DNA from: Escallonia rubra | Taxonomy: Eukaryota; Streptophyta; Magnoliopsida; Escalloniales; Escalloniaceae | Direction of reading: 5' to 3' | DNA length: 64,000 nucleotides | Assembly: GCA_033065855.1 (NCBI GenBank) | Contig: JAVXUO010001818.1 | Span: 62,001-126,000, forward strand | Part shown: positions 34,605-48,151 of the stretch, in pieces | Position numbering within the stretch: position 1 is the first letter of the stretch | Layout of the letters: each line of letters begins with the position of its first letter | Translations under genes and position numbers: made by a program | The notes under the pieces: generated by a model | Seen by the model: only the letters and a program-made list of their open reading frames with translations | Databases searched by the model: none | What the model was told of the DNA's origin: nothing

Positions 34605-35499
34605 ATCTCCCCCGTTTTGATGATGACAGTATTAGTTCTAACCTTATAACGACATACCATCCCTTAATCAGTTAACATTCACACAAAGAGATAACTAAAA
34701 GAGAATCTATTGATATTCAACAAAAGAAGTAATGAAAAGGCATGCAAAGAATGATTAATTAATACACGTTCTCCCCCTTTGTCAAATCAAAAAGAGGGGT
34801 AGCCAGAGCAACAATCAAAAGAATAAAAAAAATAAAATAGAATCTAAGGCCGGCGGCGACGAGCACCCTGGGCAGAGGAGGAGGGATCAGCGGGCGGCAG
34901 AGCAGATCAACAAGCACCTTGCACAGAAGAGGAGAGATCAGCAGGTGGCGGAGCGGTTGTGGGACATTCAACCACTTCGATGACACGAAGAGAGCGCGAT
35001 GGCGGAGGGTCGTATGGGAGATACGGGTTAAAGAATCATTCTTCCCTGTCGTTGCCAGTATGCCAAGAAGGAAAGATATCCGAACGAGTCACCCGAAAAC
35101 CATGAGCCTAATCAAAAATCTGATGAGCCAGATAACGGTTTTGTTCGGTCAGAATGCTTGTGGTAAGATAGGTCTGGCGACGATGAGCCTGAAAGGCAGC
35201 ATCCTGCTGACGATGAAGATCATGCTGCATCCGAGTCAAACTTTCCAGGAATGGAGTATGATTTAGAAGGAGAGAGGAAAGGTTAGCGGTAAGGTCATTG
35301 AGAAGGTTGTGAAAGTCAATTTGGTTCGAGAGAAGCTGGGCGGAAGAGTGTTGAACCGACTGCTGAAGGGCAACAAGCTCATGAAGGAGAACAGTGTGGT
35401 TAGCGGTAATAGAAGCAACAAGGGTGGTTTGCGATTCAAGTATTAACTGAATTTAAGTAGAGAGACGAGAAAGAGTGTCAGAGAGGTCGGGGGTGTCGA

Positions 35500-37105
35500 A
35501 AGAGAGGAACTCATCAAAATTGATATTTGAGAAGTCGTTTAGCGGACTACTGAAGAAGGGATCAGCATGGTGAGGAGGGGTGAGAAGGGGTGGGACCGAG
35601 GAGGAAGGGTCAGAGAGAGGGAAGGGGATAGAGCTAGATGGGTCAGTAGCTGTAAGGGGTATAAACTAAGTAGAAGGAGGTGGAGGTGGTGAAAAAGATG
35701 GGAAGGGAACAGAAGGTGGGGCTGAGGGAATTGCAGAAGCAGGGGAGGGAACATGAGTAAAAGCAGAAGCAAGAGCGGGGGCCAGAACAGACTGGGTGTG
35801 GGAAGGGTAGGTAACAGTGATGCACTCAAGAAGGACAATGTCGGAGGTTAGATCAGAGCGAATGGCAAAACTGGCACGACGAAGAGAAGTTTCATCGAGA
35901 ATATGATGACTCGGAAGAGGGATACATTCCGAGTTAGAGGTAGGCAGAGGGACATGAAAATGTTCAAAAACACGAGTTAACAGGAATTCGAAAGGAAGAT
36001 TAACAGATGATTTGTTGTTTCGGGCATTCATTATGAGCATGATAATGCCCGCAATGTTTAAGGGAGAGCCCCGAATGAAGTGGGTGAGAAGAATGATGTC
36101 TAAATATGAAAAAGTAGCATATGAGCCGGAACGGCCCGATAGATTGTAACAGAGAATAAGATGGAGGACACGATGAAGAGGAGACATGTCACCTAGACTA
36201 GGTTTGTGGGGTTGAGAAGTGGATGGGTCGCCTAAAAGAGTTTGTGTCTGTTGGAGGGGGTAAAGGAGCTGGTGGTACACCACGTGTTTGCGGTGAAAAC
36301 AAGAGTAGAGGATTGATTTGTAAAACCGAGTATATGGGCTAAGGTGGTGGCATCGAGACGGATGTGGACCCCATTCACATATGTGGTCAAAAAGGTAGGT
36401 GATGGAGCAATAAAATGCATGTTAGAGTAGAACATGCGAACAAGAGCAGGGTAATAAATAGAAGGAGGAGAGAGAATGGAGAGACAACCCATTCGCTCAA
36501 AAAGGCCCGTAAGAGCAAGTTGAGTCATTAGATTGACATCACTTGGACGACCGGGGATGACTTCCCGATTGACGAAAGTAGGTGATTTGGTCGTCGACAG
36601 TCGGAAAGAAATATGGAATGTGAAGTATATCGGTAGGGGAAGTATAGGGGCAGGTAGGGGGTGCACAGGTTGGTGGAGGAGCAGATGAAGTAGAGGCAAC
36701 ATGTGGAGGTGGAGGATGAGGATAAGTAAGAACAACAGTACCTGAAGATGACGGAGCAGCAGACGGCGGAGGGACAGGTGCAGAGGACGATGGACGTGGA
36801 GCAGCAGTTGATGTTTGACGAGTGCGGCGGTGGGTGGATGGTGGTGGTGGAGCAACAGCAGCAACAGTAGAGGCAGGAGCCACGACAGATTCATCGTCAG
36901 AGTCAATGACAAGATGACGCCGACTACGAGGGCATGGGTTGGAGTCCATGTGGGTCCTTGGAGTGACAGGTGGACAAGAAAGAGAAGAAGAAAAGAGACT
37001 GTGAAAAACGAAGGACAAACAGTGAAAAAAAAAGGAACAGTAAAAAGTGAAAGTGAAAAAGGGGACATATATATAGGCAACAAACTTTTAGTCGACTGAA
37101 ACATG
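35500..37105 (-). pseudogene. SIRE-like extra 3' open frame (envelope-like), fossil
   Basis: Downstream of pol on the element's strand. An N-terminal P/S/T-rich part is followed by a globular part with YPALVRMFYSNMHF and VRIRLDATTLAHILGF-type sequence (here HIRLDATTLAHILGF), then another P/S-rich tail. SIRE/Maximus elements carry a frame at this place that is often called envelope-like; similar segments occur in other plant elements with an extra frame. No clear signal peptide or fusion-protein features were seen, so an envelope role is not shown. Confidence 0.6.
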
Positions 37106-37230
37106 ACTTTCAGTCGACTGAAAAGGTTTTAGTAGACTGAAAGTGGACTTTTAGTCGACTGAAAGTCCAACAGGTTGAAAAAGGGAAAGAGAACTTTTAG
37201 TCGACTGAAAAACTTTGAGTCGACAGAAAT
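37080..37230. repeat. AGTCGACTGAAA array between pol and the extra frame
   Basis: About six copies of TTTAGTCGACTGAAA, spaced about 20-30 bases apart, lie in the short spacer between pol and the extra frame of the SIRE-like element. Confidence 0.88.
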
Positions 37231-37304
37231 GACTGTTGAAGCAGAAGAGAATCATCAGAAGGAAGACTGAACATTCAAAGAGAAAGATTTTGGCTAAAAA
37301 AAAA

Positions 37305-40300
37305 TTAGCTAAGATCACGCATTCCTAAACGACGATGAAGAGAACATAAGGATGATTCAGCTAAGGGTTTTGTAAAGATATATGCGAGCTGATCTTTAGA
37401 GCCAACTTTCTTGAGATCTATTAACCCTTTCTGAACTTTGTCTCGGAGAAAGTGGTGACGAATATCGATATGCTTAGTGCGCGAGTGTTGGACATGATTT
37501 TTACTAATGTCTACAGCACTGCTACTGTCGCATATAATAGGAATATGGTCTATTGAGACACCAAAATCTCGTAAAGTTTGACGCATCCATAGTACTTGGG
37601 CACAACAGCTTCCAGCTGCAACATATTCCGCTTCAGCTGTGGAGAGAGCCACATATGTCTGTTTCTTACTGTGCCACTACATTAAAGCATCGCCGAGGAA
37701 CTGGCAGGTGCCACTAGTACTCTTTCGATCAACAAGACATCCCGCATAATCAGAATCAGAGAAACATACCAGATCAAGTGAGGAACTACGAGGATACCAA
37801 AGACCTAAGTTTAAAGTGCCAGAGAGATATTTAAAAATACGTTTAACTGCAGATAGATGAGATTCTTTGGGACAGGCTTGAAAACGGGCACAAATGCATA
37901 CACTAAATATTATGTCAGGTCTAGAAGCAGTAAGATAAAGTAAACTACCAATCATACCACGAAAAAGTTTGTTATCTACATCTTTACCGTTTTCATCTTT
38001 GACAAGATTAACGTTGGGAGAAATAGGGGTACCTCTAGGTTTAGCATTATCCAAGCCAAACCTTTTCAAAAGTTCCCGTGTGTACTTAGACTGACTTATA
38101 AAAATTCCTTCTTTTGACTGCTTGATTTGAAGTCCAAGGAAAAAGGTAAGTTCACCCATCATGCTCATCTCAAATTCCCTGCGCATATTCTCAGCAAACT
38201 CTTGGCATAGATCATTGTTAGTGGCACCAAAAATAATGTCATCAACATATATTTGAACTATTAAAATATGCGAATTACGAATTTTCGTAAAGAGAGTAGT
38301 ATCGACTTTGCCACGAGAGAATCCATGATCAATGAGGAAGCTGCTAAGACGATCGTACCAAGCTCGAGGAGCTTGTTTAAGACCGTACAAAGCCTTTTTC
38401 AGCTTAAAAACATGATTGGGGTATTTTTCATTTTCAAAACCGGGAGGTTGTTTAACAAAAACTTCCTCCTGTATTACCCCATTCAAGAAAGCACTTTTCA
38501 CGTCCATTTGAAAAAGTTTAAAGTTCATATGACATGAAAATGCCAAAAGCATTCGGATAGCTTCAAGTTGAGCAACTCGGGTAAAGGTTTCATCAAAATC
38601 AACCCCTTCGACTTGATTGTATCCTTGAGCAACTAGTCTAGCCTTGTTACGAACAATATGACCATTTTCATCAAGTTTGTTTCGAAAAACACACTTTGTT
38701 CCAATGACCTTTTGTTGAACAGGAGCCGAAACTAGTGACCAAACATCGCTTCTCTCAAATTGATTCAATTCATCTTGCATGGCAAGAATCCACTCAGAAT
38801 CGTTTAGAGCCTCTGAAATGTTTTTAGGCTCTATTTGAGAAAGAAAAGCAAAATCCGCACAAAAAAGATTTACCGTAGATCGTGTTGTAACTCCGCGTTC
38901 CACATTACCTATGACTTGTTCTAATGGATGACTAGAGGAATATCTCCAGCTTTTTGGAAGAGGCAGAACCTCGTCACAATTATTGTGAGAAGATGTTGAA
39001 CACTCCCCCTCAGTTGAGGAGACATTAAGTTGGTTGTTCAAATCCAGGGAGAGTTCTTCACTGTCATCACCTGCATTCTTACTTGGTTTTTCAACGTTAG
39101 ATTCTTCAAATACTACATGCATAGATTCTTCAACTGTCATAGTTCTACGATTATATATTCTATATGCTCTACTTTTTAATGAATAACCAAGAAATATTCC
39201 CTCGTCAGATTTCGTATCGAACTTTCCCAAGTTCTCACGATTGTTCAAAATAAAGCATTTGCAACCGAAAACCTTGAAATAATCGATTTTTGGTTTTCCA
39301 TTTGAGAACAGTTCATAAGGTGTTTTATCAAGAATTAGTCTGAAGAGTACTCTGTTTAACACGTAACAGGAAGTGCTGACAGCTTCGGCCCAAAAATATT
39401 TTGGCAGAGAGTTTTCATGAAGCATGGTTTTGGCCATTTTTTGCAAAGTACGATTCTTTCTCTCTACAACCCCATTTGGTTGGGGTGCCCGAGGAGCAGA
39501 AAACTCATGTGAAATGCCATTTTGAATACAAAAAGGAATAAAATATTTTTCAAATTCACCGTCATGATCACTTCCAATTTTTACAAGCTTCAACTCCTTC
39601 TCATTTTGAAGCGGCTTAACAAGACTGAAGAATTTTTCAAACGCTTCATCCTTATGAGTTAGAAAAAGAACTCAGGTAAATCTGGAGAAATCGTCAACAA
39701 TGACGAAAGCATAAAATTTTCCACCTAGGCTGGCATTTCTCGTAGGGCCAAAAAGATATAAATGAAGGAGTTGAAGAGGGCGAGAGGTGGAAACGACATT
39801 TTTGGCTTGAAAAGATGTTTTTGACTGTTTACCATATTGACAGGCATCACAAACTTTATCCTTGATAAACCTTAAATTTGGTAAGCCTCTGACGAGGTCT
39901 TTCGAGAGAAGTTTCTTGATTAGATCCATGTGAACATGACCTAATCTACAATGCCACAACCAAATATCATTATGCTAAACATAGAGACACACTTCACGAG
40001 AAGAGTCAGATGCATCAAAAGATAGAGTATAGATATTACCATCTCTCTTACCAACCAAGGTACCTCCATATGAGGCATGACTGATAAGGCATCGATCGCC
40101 TTCGAACTAAACTTTGTGTCCACTATCGATTAGTTGATTGATACTTATCAAATTGAACTTCAAACCGTCAACCAAAGATACGTTATCGATAGATATGGAA
40201 CCGGTGCCAATTTTACCTTTACCGATGATCTTCCCATTTGAGTTGTCTCCAAAGGTAACAAGCCCTCCATTTTTCGGGGTGATATGTGAGAAAAGAGAGC

Positions 40301-40370
40301 GGTCACCTGTCATATGTCTTGAACATCCGCTGTCGAGAATCCATTTGTTGTAATCTACCCTTGCTTTCAA
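37305..40370 (-). pseudogene. SIRE-like pol region: protease, integrase, RT, RNase H (fossil)
   Basis: Read on the minus strand: protease (WILDSGCSRHMTGD, about 40340), integrase zinc-binding part (MWHCRLGHVHMDLIKKLL, about 39950) and core (RAPQPNGVVERKNRTLQKMA, about 39480), reverse transcriptase (FQMDVKSAFLNG and IYVDDIIFGATN, about 38500 and 38250), RNase H (MALSTAEAEYVAAGSCCAQ, about 37650). The reverse transcriptase core is well preserved. A few breaks overall. Confidence 0.88.
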
Positions 40371-40499
40371 GCATACCTACAACAGATTCTGGTTTCATTC
40401 CTTTAGGTACCCACACTTTCTTGGGTCCTGAAAGATTAGATAAACAAGATTTTGGCACCCAAACTTGTTTCATTTTATTCTTTGTAATAGAAGAGAATG

Positions 40500-42200
40500 A
40501 CTGATTTTTAATAACATTCAGAGGACAATTTTTAACTAAGTGTCCTTTCTTGTTACATACTGTACAGAGTGTGAATAGAGAGCAAGAAGCTAAATTTTTG
40601 TTAAAGAAAATTATATAATCCTTTTGCTTCTTTGAGGGATCGTATCTGATTCCACTTTTCTCAAAAACACATCTTTGTCTTCCCAAAAGAATATCCAAAT
40701 TCTCTCTTCCTTGGGTAAATTTTGAAAGAGTAAAATTCAGATCTTCAATCTTCTTTTCTAAATTAATTTTTTGTATACAAATATCTTCCAGTTGAGATTT
40801 TAAGAGTTCGTTGTCAACTGGAACTTTTACTCCTCAGAGAGATTGGATTTCAGAAGACAGAAGGAAATTTTCCTTTTTAGAAGCATTCAGATTATTTTCT
40901 AAAGAAGTATTTTCAGAAATATAAAGTTCAATCTTTTCTTGAAACTCTTCATCTTCGCCTTCCAACTCTTCAACAGTATTTATCAAAGAAAGGGCCTTAA
41001 TTTTTAGATTGGCATTTTTAACTTTTAACTTTTCATAATTTTCACTGAGTTCTAGAAAAGCTGACTTGAGTTCATTATAATCAGGATTCTCAGAGATTAC
41101 CTTGGAATTATCATCTTTGGCCATGAAGCAAAGTTGAGCTACTTCATCATCTTCGCTAATTTCTTTGTCACTTTCATCAGAATCATCCCAAGTCAGGAGA
41201 GCTTTTCTGGACTTGAACTTCTTTTCTTTGAAATCTCGACTGTTGCTGCTTGCAGTCTTGTTCTTGAGTTGCGGACAATATTTTTTTATGTGCCCAGTTC
41301 TGCCGCATTCATAGCAGGCATCAGGATTTTCCTTTACATTCCAATCACTGTTATTTCTCTGATATGATTGGTTTGTAGGATTTCTCCTAATCTTCCCATC
41401 TCGCTTGCTTGCGAGAAATTCTTGAACTTTTGAGTGATGAGAGCCATTTCAGGATCAGAATCGTCGCTGCTCTCTGAAGGTTCATGAGAGGTCTCAGCTT
41501 TAAGAGCTAAGTTCTTCTTCTTGGAGGTGGTTTCTTCTTCGTCATGAATTTTCATTGTAATTTCATGAGTCATTAGAGAACCCACCAATTCTTCAAGCTT
41601 CAGCACATTCAAATCCTTTGCCTCTTGAATGGCTGTGAGTTTTGCTTCCCATCTCTTTGGAAGAGATCTGAGAACTTTTCGGACAACTTCTTTTTCTGGG
41701 TAGATTTTACCCAAAAGCTTCAGTCCATTTATAATGAATGTGAATCTGGAGTACATCTCATTTATGGACTCGTGCTCCTTCATCTTGAAGGCCTCATATT
41801 GCTGGACCAACATGTTGATCTTGGTCTCTTTTACTTGATTTGTTCCTTCATGAGTAACCTCCAACAACCTCCACATTTCTCTAGCAGTCTCACATGCTGA
41901 GACTCGATTGTACTCATTTATGTCAAGGCCACAACTGATAATGTTAGCTTTATCATCCATGGAGAAAAGTTGCACCTCATGAGAGTCCATTTCAAGAATT
42001 CCTTTCGGAATCTAGGTTCCATCCGGTCCATCCTTCATCGGAATTATAGGACCATTTTCAACAACATACCACACGTGTGTATCCTGCCTCAGAAAATTCC
42101 TCATACGATTTTTCCAGTAGCTGTAGTTGTCATTCTTCAACAAGGGTGGCCTTGTGGTTGCTGATCCTTCTTCCATAACGCGATCTTTAGCTCTTGACAA
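40500..42200 (-). pseudogene. SIRE-like gag region with two zinc knuckles (fossil)
   Basis: Starts near MEEGSATTRPPLLKNDNYSY, continues with the UBN2-type gag (AREMWRLLEVTHEG, LRSLPKRWEAKLTAI), a first zinc knuckle CYECGRTGHIKKYC (about 41300), a long coiled-coil part (LSENYEKLKVKNANLKIKAL) and a second knuckle CTVCNKKGHLVKNC (about 40540). The elongated coiled-coil gag is typical of SIRE/Maximus. Confidence 0.85.
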
Positions 42201-42837
42201 TTAAGTCACAGAAAAATACCAGAGCACACGGCTCTGATACCACTTGTAGGTCCCTAAATACACCTAGAGGGGGGTGAATAGGTGTTTTACAGCTTTGAGT
42301 ATAATTTAAAAATGAGATTACAAAGTAATGACAGATATATCAGTAATAAATTTAACACATAGATTTATACTGGTTCGGCCCCACCAGCCTACGTCCAGTC
42401 CTCGAGCACTCCACGCAAGGGAGACCTACTCGAGCCTTTCACTAATCCAACTAGCTTCGGGTGCTAGCTCAAACCGCAGTACAATTTCTGAAACCCTTCC
42501 AAGGTTTCCAACAATTTACAAATGAAAAGAGATTTACAATTTGAATACAACAAACAAACTCCTTCTTGAGCAGATGTTATAATGAAAATTTCAAGACTAA
42601 GCCTTCTTAGGTGGGAAGATCTATATTCCTTCAAGAACCAAACCAAGAAGCTTACAAAGAACTTTCTCAAAGGTAAACTCACTCAATAGAGAATAGATGA
42701 GAATAAGAGATTGATGAGAGAGTTTTTTGGAGTAAGAAAAAAGTTCGCGAGAGAGAGTGTTAAATGCTTTCAAGGACCTCTATTTATACAAGTAACGAAT
42801 AGTGAACCGTTAGGAAGGGAAAGCCCAAAAAAAAAGG

Positions 42838-42978
42838 ATTCGACTAAAATAAGAGATTGAGTCGACTAAAAGTTTTGCTTCGACTAAAAGATTAGCCTTC
42901 GACTAAAACATTTAGCTTCGACTAAAACATTTAGCTTCGACTAAAAGTTTTGACTTCGACTAAAAGTGTTGAATTCGA
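42838..42978. repeat. TTCGACTAAAAG array, ~7 units
   Basis: Same unit as at 34080-34335, in the partner LTR, but about half as many copies. Confidence 0.88.
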
Positions 42979-43161
42979 CCTTACTAGAATTTCTGTCAGA
43001 TCTTTTAAGAAAGACTTAGAAATGCTAACAAGAAAAAAATAGACTTCAGGTTCTTACGTCGTCCAAGTCTTTAAATCCCGAGTCCAACCAAGTCCAAGTT
43101 CAAGCTTTGTCCATAACAAGGTCTTGTCTTTGTTTGATTAAGATAAAGCCTGAAATGTTTA

Positions 43162-43577
43162 TGTTGATTTATGTCTTGTATTTATGTCTCACGTCGGTTA
43201 CTCAAATAAGGTTGCAACTTGGCCTTTAGTATATAAGACATTTTGTCCCACATTGCTTGAAGAGAGAAGATCACTGCTTTCTCCAAGTATAAGTAAGGTG
43301 TCTTGTATTGTGTTTAAGGGCAAGAGAGGAGAGTCCTTCTTGGAGTAGGCTAAGAGAGAAGAGTCCTTCTCTGAGTAGGAAAGAGAGGATAGTCTTTCTT
43401 TGGGTAGGCAAAGAAAGAAGAGTCCTTCTTTGAGTAGGAAAACAGTTGAGAGATACACGTGAGGGAGCGTTGTAAATCTGACTTGTGCAAAGTGGATTTG
43501 AGTTCTCTCATATTTCTTGTGTTTTCATATTTGGTTATCGTGTTCTATACATATTTATCTAGAGCGATTTCGTAACA
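43162..43577 (+). repeat. Tork-like 5' LTR
   Basis: Starts TGTTGATTTATGTC, ends GATTTCGTAACA. TATATAAG (about 43231) is a possible TATA box. Confidence 0.92.
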
Positions 43578-43642
43578 AGTGGTATCAAGTGCTTCCAAGT
43601 TTATTTTTTGGGCAAAATTGAAATCAATTTGAGAGGATAAAT

Positions 43643-44495
43643 ATGTCGAACAACACGACCATGAAGTATGCATGTGAACAATTCAATAGGAAGACGAATT
43701 TTGGCATATGGCAGAGCACGGTGAAGGATATCCTTGTGCAGCAAGGATTGCTCAAGCCTTTGCTGGGGAATAAGCCCGAGTCAATGGATCAGGACGATTG
43801 GGAGGAATTACAGGCTAAGGCTGTATCTACGATACGGTTGAATCTAGCCCCGAAGGTTAAGTACCAGGTTTTGACAGAGACTTCTCCAACAGCTCTGTGG
43901 CAGAAATTGGAGAAGATATATATGTCAAAATCTTTGTCGAATCGGTTATATCTGAAGAAAGATCTGTACCAATTACGGATGGATGAAGGTTCAGATCTGG
44001 GTGATCATATATCAGAATTTAACCAGTTGGTGTCCCAATTGTCGAGTATAGATGTTAAACTCGAGGAGGAAAATTTGGCATTTTGTTGTTATCTTCGCTT
44101 CCAAAATCATATGAGACCTTGAAGACTACGTTGTTTATTTGGAAGGAGACGTTGCTTGTTGATGATGTTATGTCGGCTCTTATAGACTTGAGCAGAGTTA
44201 ATGGTACGAGTTCAAGCAGTCAAGGCGAAGGTCTGGTGGTAAGGTATGAAAATTAGTATGGTCATGGAAGAGGCAGAGGTCGGTCTAGAAGCAAAAATTC
44301 AGGACATGGAAAGGACAGGTCTAAGTCTCGTGGAAAGCAGAATAAGTCCAGTATTGAATGCTGGTATTGTAAAGAGATTGGTCATATCGCAAGGAAGTGT
44401 CCAGAAAGGAAGGACAAGAAGAACGGAAAGAAACATGTGAACAATGCTAATGTTGATGAAGAAGATGACAAAAGCAGCGGTGGTAATCTCTAGTT
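43643..44495 (+). pseudogene. Tork-like gag region (fossil)
   Basis: Tnt1-type gag: LLGNKPESMDQDDWEELQAK, YMSKSLSNRLYLKKDLYQLR, then a zinc knuckle CWYCKEIGHIARKC at about 44360 and an acidic tail. Broken in places. Confidence 0.85.
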
Positions 44496-47400
44496 GGTTT
44501 CCTCGGTTGAGCAGCAAGAAGGTAATCTCTTATCAGTTAGAGACAACAGTTTTTCTATGGAATGGTTTCTTGACTCTGCATGTTCGTTTCATATGTGCCC
44601 ACATAAGGAATGGTTTGATTGTCTTACTCCATGTAACGGTGGTACTGTGTTAATGGGTAATGACGCTGTTTGTGAAGTCATGGGGATAGGTACCATTAAA
44701 ATTAAAATGTTTGATGGGATTGTTAGAACCCTAGGTGATGTAAGGTACATACCTGACTTAAAGAAGAATTTGATTTCCTTGGGCACACTCGATTCTATAG
44801 ATTGCAGTATATCTATAAAAGGTGGAGTCATGAAAGTTAGCAAAGGTGCCATGGTGATAATGAAAGGTCAGAAAATTGGAAATTTGTATAAACTGATAGG
44901 GAACACAGTTATAGGTGGAGCTTCAGTATCAACTCATGTAGGTTCTAGCAATGATAACTCTGAGTTATGGCATAAACGGCTGGGACACTTGAGCGAGGGA
45001 GGTATGCTGGAACTTCACAAACGCAAATTGCTGCAAGGAGTGAAATCATGCAACGACTTCTGCAAATTTTGTGTTTTTGGGAAGCACAAACGAGTTAGTT
45101 TTAAAGCAGCTTCTCATACTAGTAAAGGGGTTCTGGACTATATACATTCGGATGTTTGGGGACCAATCAAGCATATCTCAAATGGGGGAGCTCGTTACTT
45201 TGTTACGTTTATAGATGATTTCTCAAGAAAGGTATGGGTGTACTTTATGAAGCACAAGTCTAAAGTTTTCAATGTGTTTAAGCAGTGGAAGGCTAGAGTT
45301 GAAAATCAGACGGGTAAGAAGCTTAAGTACTTCAGATCAGATAATGGCATGGAATACAAGGATGAGGAGTTTCTGAAGTTCTGCAAGGATAAGGGTATCA
45401 TCAGACACTTTTCAGTGAAGAGGACTCCAGAGCAGAATGGGGTTGCCGAAAGGATGAACAGAACCTTGCTGGAGCGAGCTAGATGCATGAGGTTGAATGT
45501 AGATTTGCCTAAAAGTTTCTGGGCTGAAGCTGTTAACACAGCTTGTTACTTGATCAACCGTTCTCCATCATCTGCCATTAATCACCGAGTTCCCGAAGAG
45601 GTATGGTCTGGTAAACAAGTTAATTTTTCTGCAATGAGAATTTTTGGTTGTCCTGCGTATGTTCACCTTCAGAATGAAGAACGATCCAAACTTGATCCTA
45701 AGTCAAAAGAATGTATATTCCTTGGGTATGAGGAAGGAGTAAAAGGATACAGGTTATGGGATCCAGTGGCCAAGAAAAGGGTGATCAGTAGAGATGTGGT
45801 ATTCAATGAAGCACATCTGTTGAATACGAATGTAACTTCTAGCAAGAGGCAGGGTCACACAGTGGAGATAGATTTGCATGAGCAGAGGACAAAATCAACT
45901 GATGAGTCTACAGATGAGCAGTCTTTAGAGGATCCAGATGAGCATCCTAGTGATTCTTGGAATCTAGTCAGAGATAGAGAGCCACGTACTAAGAAACCAA
46001 CTCAAAGGTATGGTTTTGAGGACTTGGTCTCATTTGCACTAATCGTGGGAAGTGGAGATCCTACCAGTTACAACGAGGCTGTCAAGGCAGAGGATACTAA
46101 CTTGTGGTTGACAACAAATGGATGAGGAGATGGAATCTCTACGGAAGAATCAGACTTGGGAATTAGTTAAACTTCCAAAGGGTGTGAAGGCTATTGGATG
46201 CAAGTGGATTTATAGGAAAAAGGAAGATCAGAAGTACAAGGCAAGACTGGTTGCAAAAGGGTATTCTCAAAAGGAGGGAATTGATTATAGTGAGATCTTT
46301 TCGCCAGTGGTGAAGCACACTTCTATCAGATTGATATTGTCCATTGTAGCAGCGCATAATATGGAGTTGGAGCAGCTTGATGTGAAGACAGCTTTCCTTC
46401 ATGGTGATTTGGAGGAGAGGATCTACATGCAGCAACCCGAGGGATTTATTGAACCTGGGAAGAAGGACTATGTGTGCAAGCTGAAAAAGTCCTTATATGG
46501 TTTGAAGCAGTCTCCTCGGCAGTGGTACAAGCGATTCGACACATTCATGGTAACTCATGGTTACTCTCGTTGTGAGTATGATTGTTGTGTGTATTATCGA
46601 GTCCTTGATGATGGTTCACTGTTGTTGCTCACATTATATGTGGATGATATGTTGATTGCTGCGAAGAGTAAGTCTCATATTCTGTACTTGAAGAAATTGT
46701 TGAGCAGGGAGTTTGATATGAAGGATCTTGGTTCTGCCAAAAAGATCCTTGGTATGGAGATTCATAGAGATCGAAAGGCAGGAAAGTTGTGGGTAACTCA
46801 AAAAAAAGTTATGTTGAAAAGGTACTGGAGAGGTTTAGTATGCTCAATGCTAAACCAGTTAGTACACCATTGGGAGCTCATTTTCAGTTATCCTCACAAC
46901 TTTGTCCTAGTACAGAAGAAGATGTTGAGTATATGTCTCGAGTACCGTATGCAAATGCGGTTGGTTGTCTTATGTATGCCATGGTGTGTACTAGACATGA
47001 TATCTCACATGCAGTTAGTATGGTCAGCAGATATATGGGAAATCCAGGAAAGAAGCATTGGGATGCAGTAAAGTGGATCTTCCGTTATCTAGCAGGTTCG
47101 ACCAACTCTGGCGTCATGTTTGATCGTGATGGGGCAAAAGGTGAGGTTTCTGGCTTTGTGGATTCTGATTATGCTGGGGACTTAGATTCCAGGAGGCCCA
47201 CGACTGGATATATTTTTACATTCTATGGAGGGCCGATATGTTGGAAATCAGTGTTACAGTCTACGACAGCATTGTCAACTACAGAGGCAGAGTACATGGC
47301 ATTGACAGAGGCAGCTAAGGAGGCAATATGGTTAAAGGGACTGGTAGAGGAGCTTGGCTTCAAGCAGCGTGGTGTTTTGTTACAGTGTGACAGTCAGAGT

Positions 47401-47610
47401 GCATTGGATTTGGCAAAGAATCAGGTTTTCCATGCAAGGACCAAGCATATTGATGTACGTTATCATAGGGTCCGGGAATGGATTAATTCTAAACAAATTG
47501 TCGTGCACAAGGTTCACACTAATGACAACGCTGCTGATATGCTCACGAAGACAGTCACGACAGAGAAGTTCAAGCATTGCTTGAGCTTGATTCATCTTCT
47601 TTCTTGTTGA
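44496..47610 (+). pseudogene. Tork-like pol region: protease, integrase, RT, RNase H (fossil)
   Basis: Protease (WFLDSACSFHMCPHKEW, about 44560), integrase (LWHKRLGHLSEGGMLELHKR, then YFVTFIDDFSRKVWVYF and TPEQNGVAERMNRTLLERAR), reverse transcriptase (LEQLDVKTAFLHGDLEE and LTLYVDDMLIAAKS, about 46370 and 46630) and RNase H (STTEAEYMALTEAAKEAIWL, about 47275). Largely readable, with a few breaks. Confidence 0.9.
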
Positions 47611-47733
47611 GTTCAAGGTGGAGTGTATCCCTACCTTTAAAGGGGATGCAAGGTGAAGTACCTAAAGAAGGTACTGAAGGCATACTACACTTTCCTCATG
47701 GAGTGGTTTGTTAATACAAGCCAAGGTGGAGAT

Positions 47734-48151
47734 TGTTGATATATGTCTTGTATTTATGTCCCACGTCGGTTACTCAAAGAAGGTTGCAACTTGACCCTTA
47801 GTATATAAGACATCTTGTCCCACATTGCTTGGAGAGAGAAGATCACTGCTTTCTCCAAGTATAAGTAAGGTGTCTTGTATAGTGTTTAAGGGTAAGAGAG
47901 GAGAGTCCTTCTTGGAGTAGGCTATAAGAGATAAGAGTCCTTCTCTGAGTAGGAAAGAGAGGATAATCTTTCTTTGGGTAGGCAAAGAAAGAAGAGTCCT
48001 TCTTTGAGTAGGAAAACAGTTGAGAGATACACGTGAGGGAGCGTTGTAAATCTGACTTGTGCAAAGTGGATTTGAGTTCTCTCATATTTCTTGTGTTTTC
48101 ATATTTGGTTATCGTGTTCTATACATATTTATCTAGAGCGATTTCGTAACA
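47734..48151 (+). repeat. Tork-like 3' LTR
   Basis: 418 bases, pairs with 43162-43577, ends GATTTCGTAACA. Confidence 0.92.

Larger units (their letters stand above)
43162..48151 (+). mobile_element. Tork/Tnt1-like Copia, full-length, a few breaks
   Basis: A 5.0-kb element with LTRs 43162-43577 and 47734-48151, primer site TGGTATCAAG at 43580 and a purine tract before the 3' LTR. Flanks GTTTA and GTATA are a 5-bp target duplication with one mismatch. The LTRs differ by roughly 3% by eye, which makes it the youngest element of the nest. Gag and pol order and the gag start (FGIWQSTVKDILVQQGLLKP) resemble the tobacco Tnt1 family. Confidence 0.92.

Noticed and set aside
37677-39593. Long minus-strand frame as a host gene
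   Set aside because: Its sequence is Copia integrase and reverse transcriptase, inside a complete LTR-bounded element.
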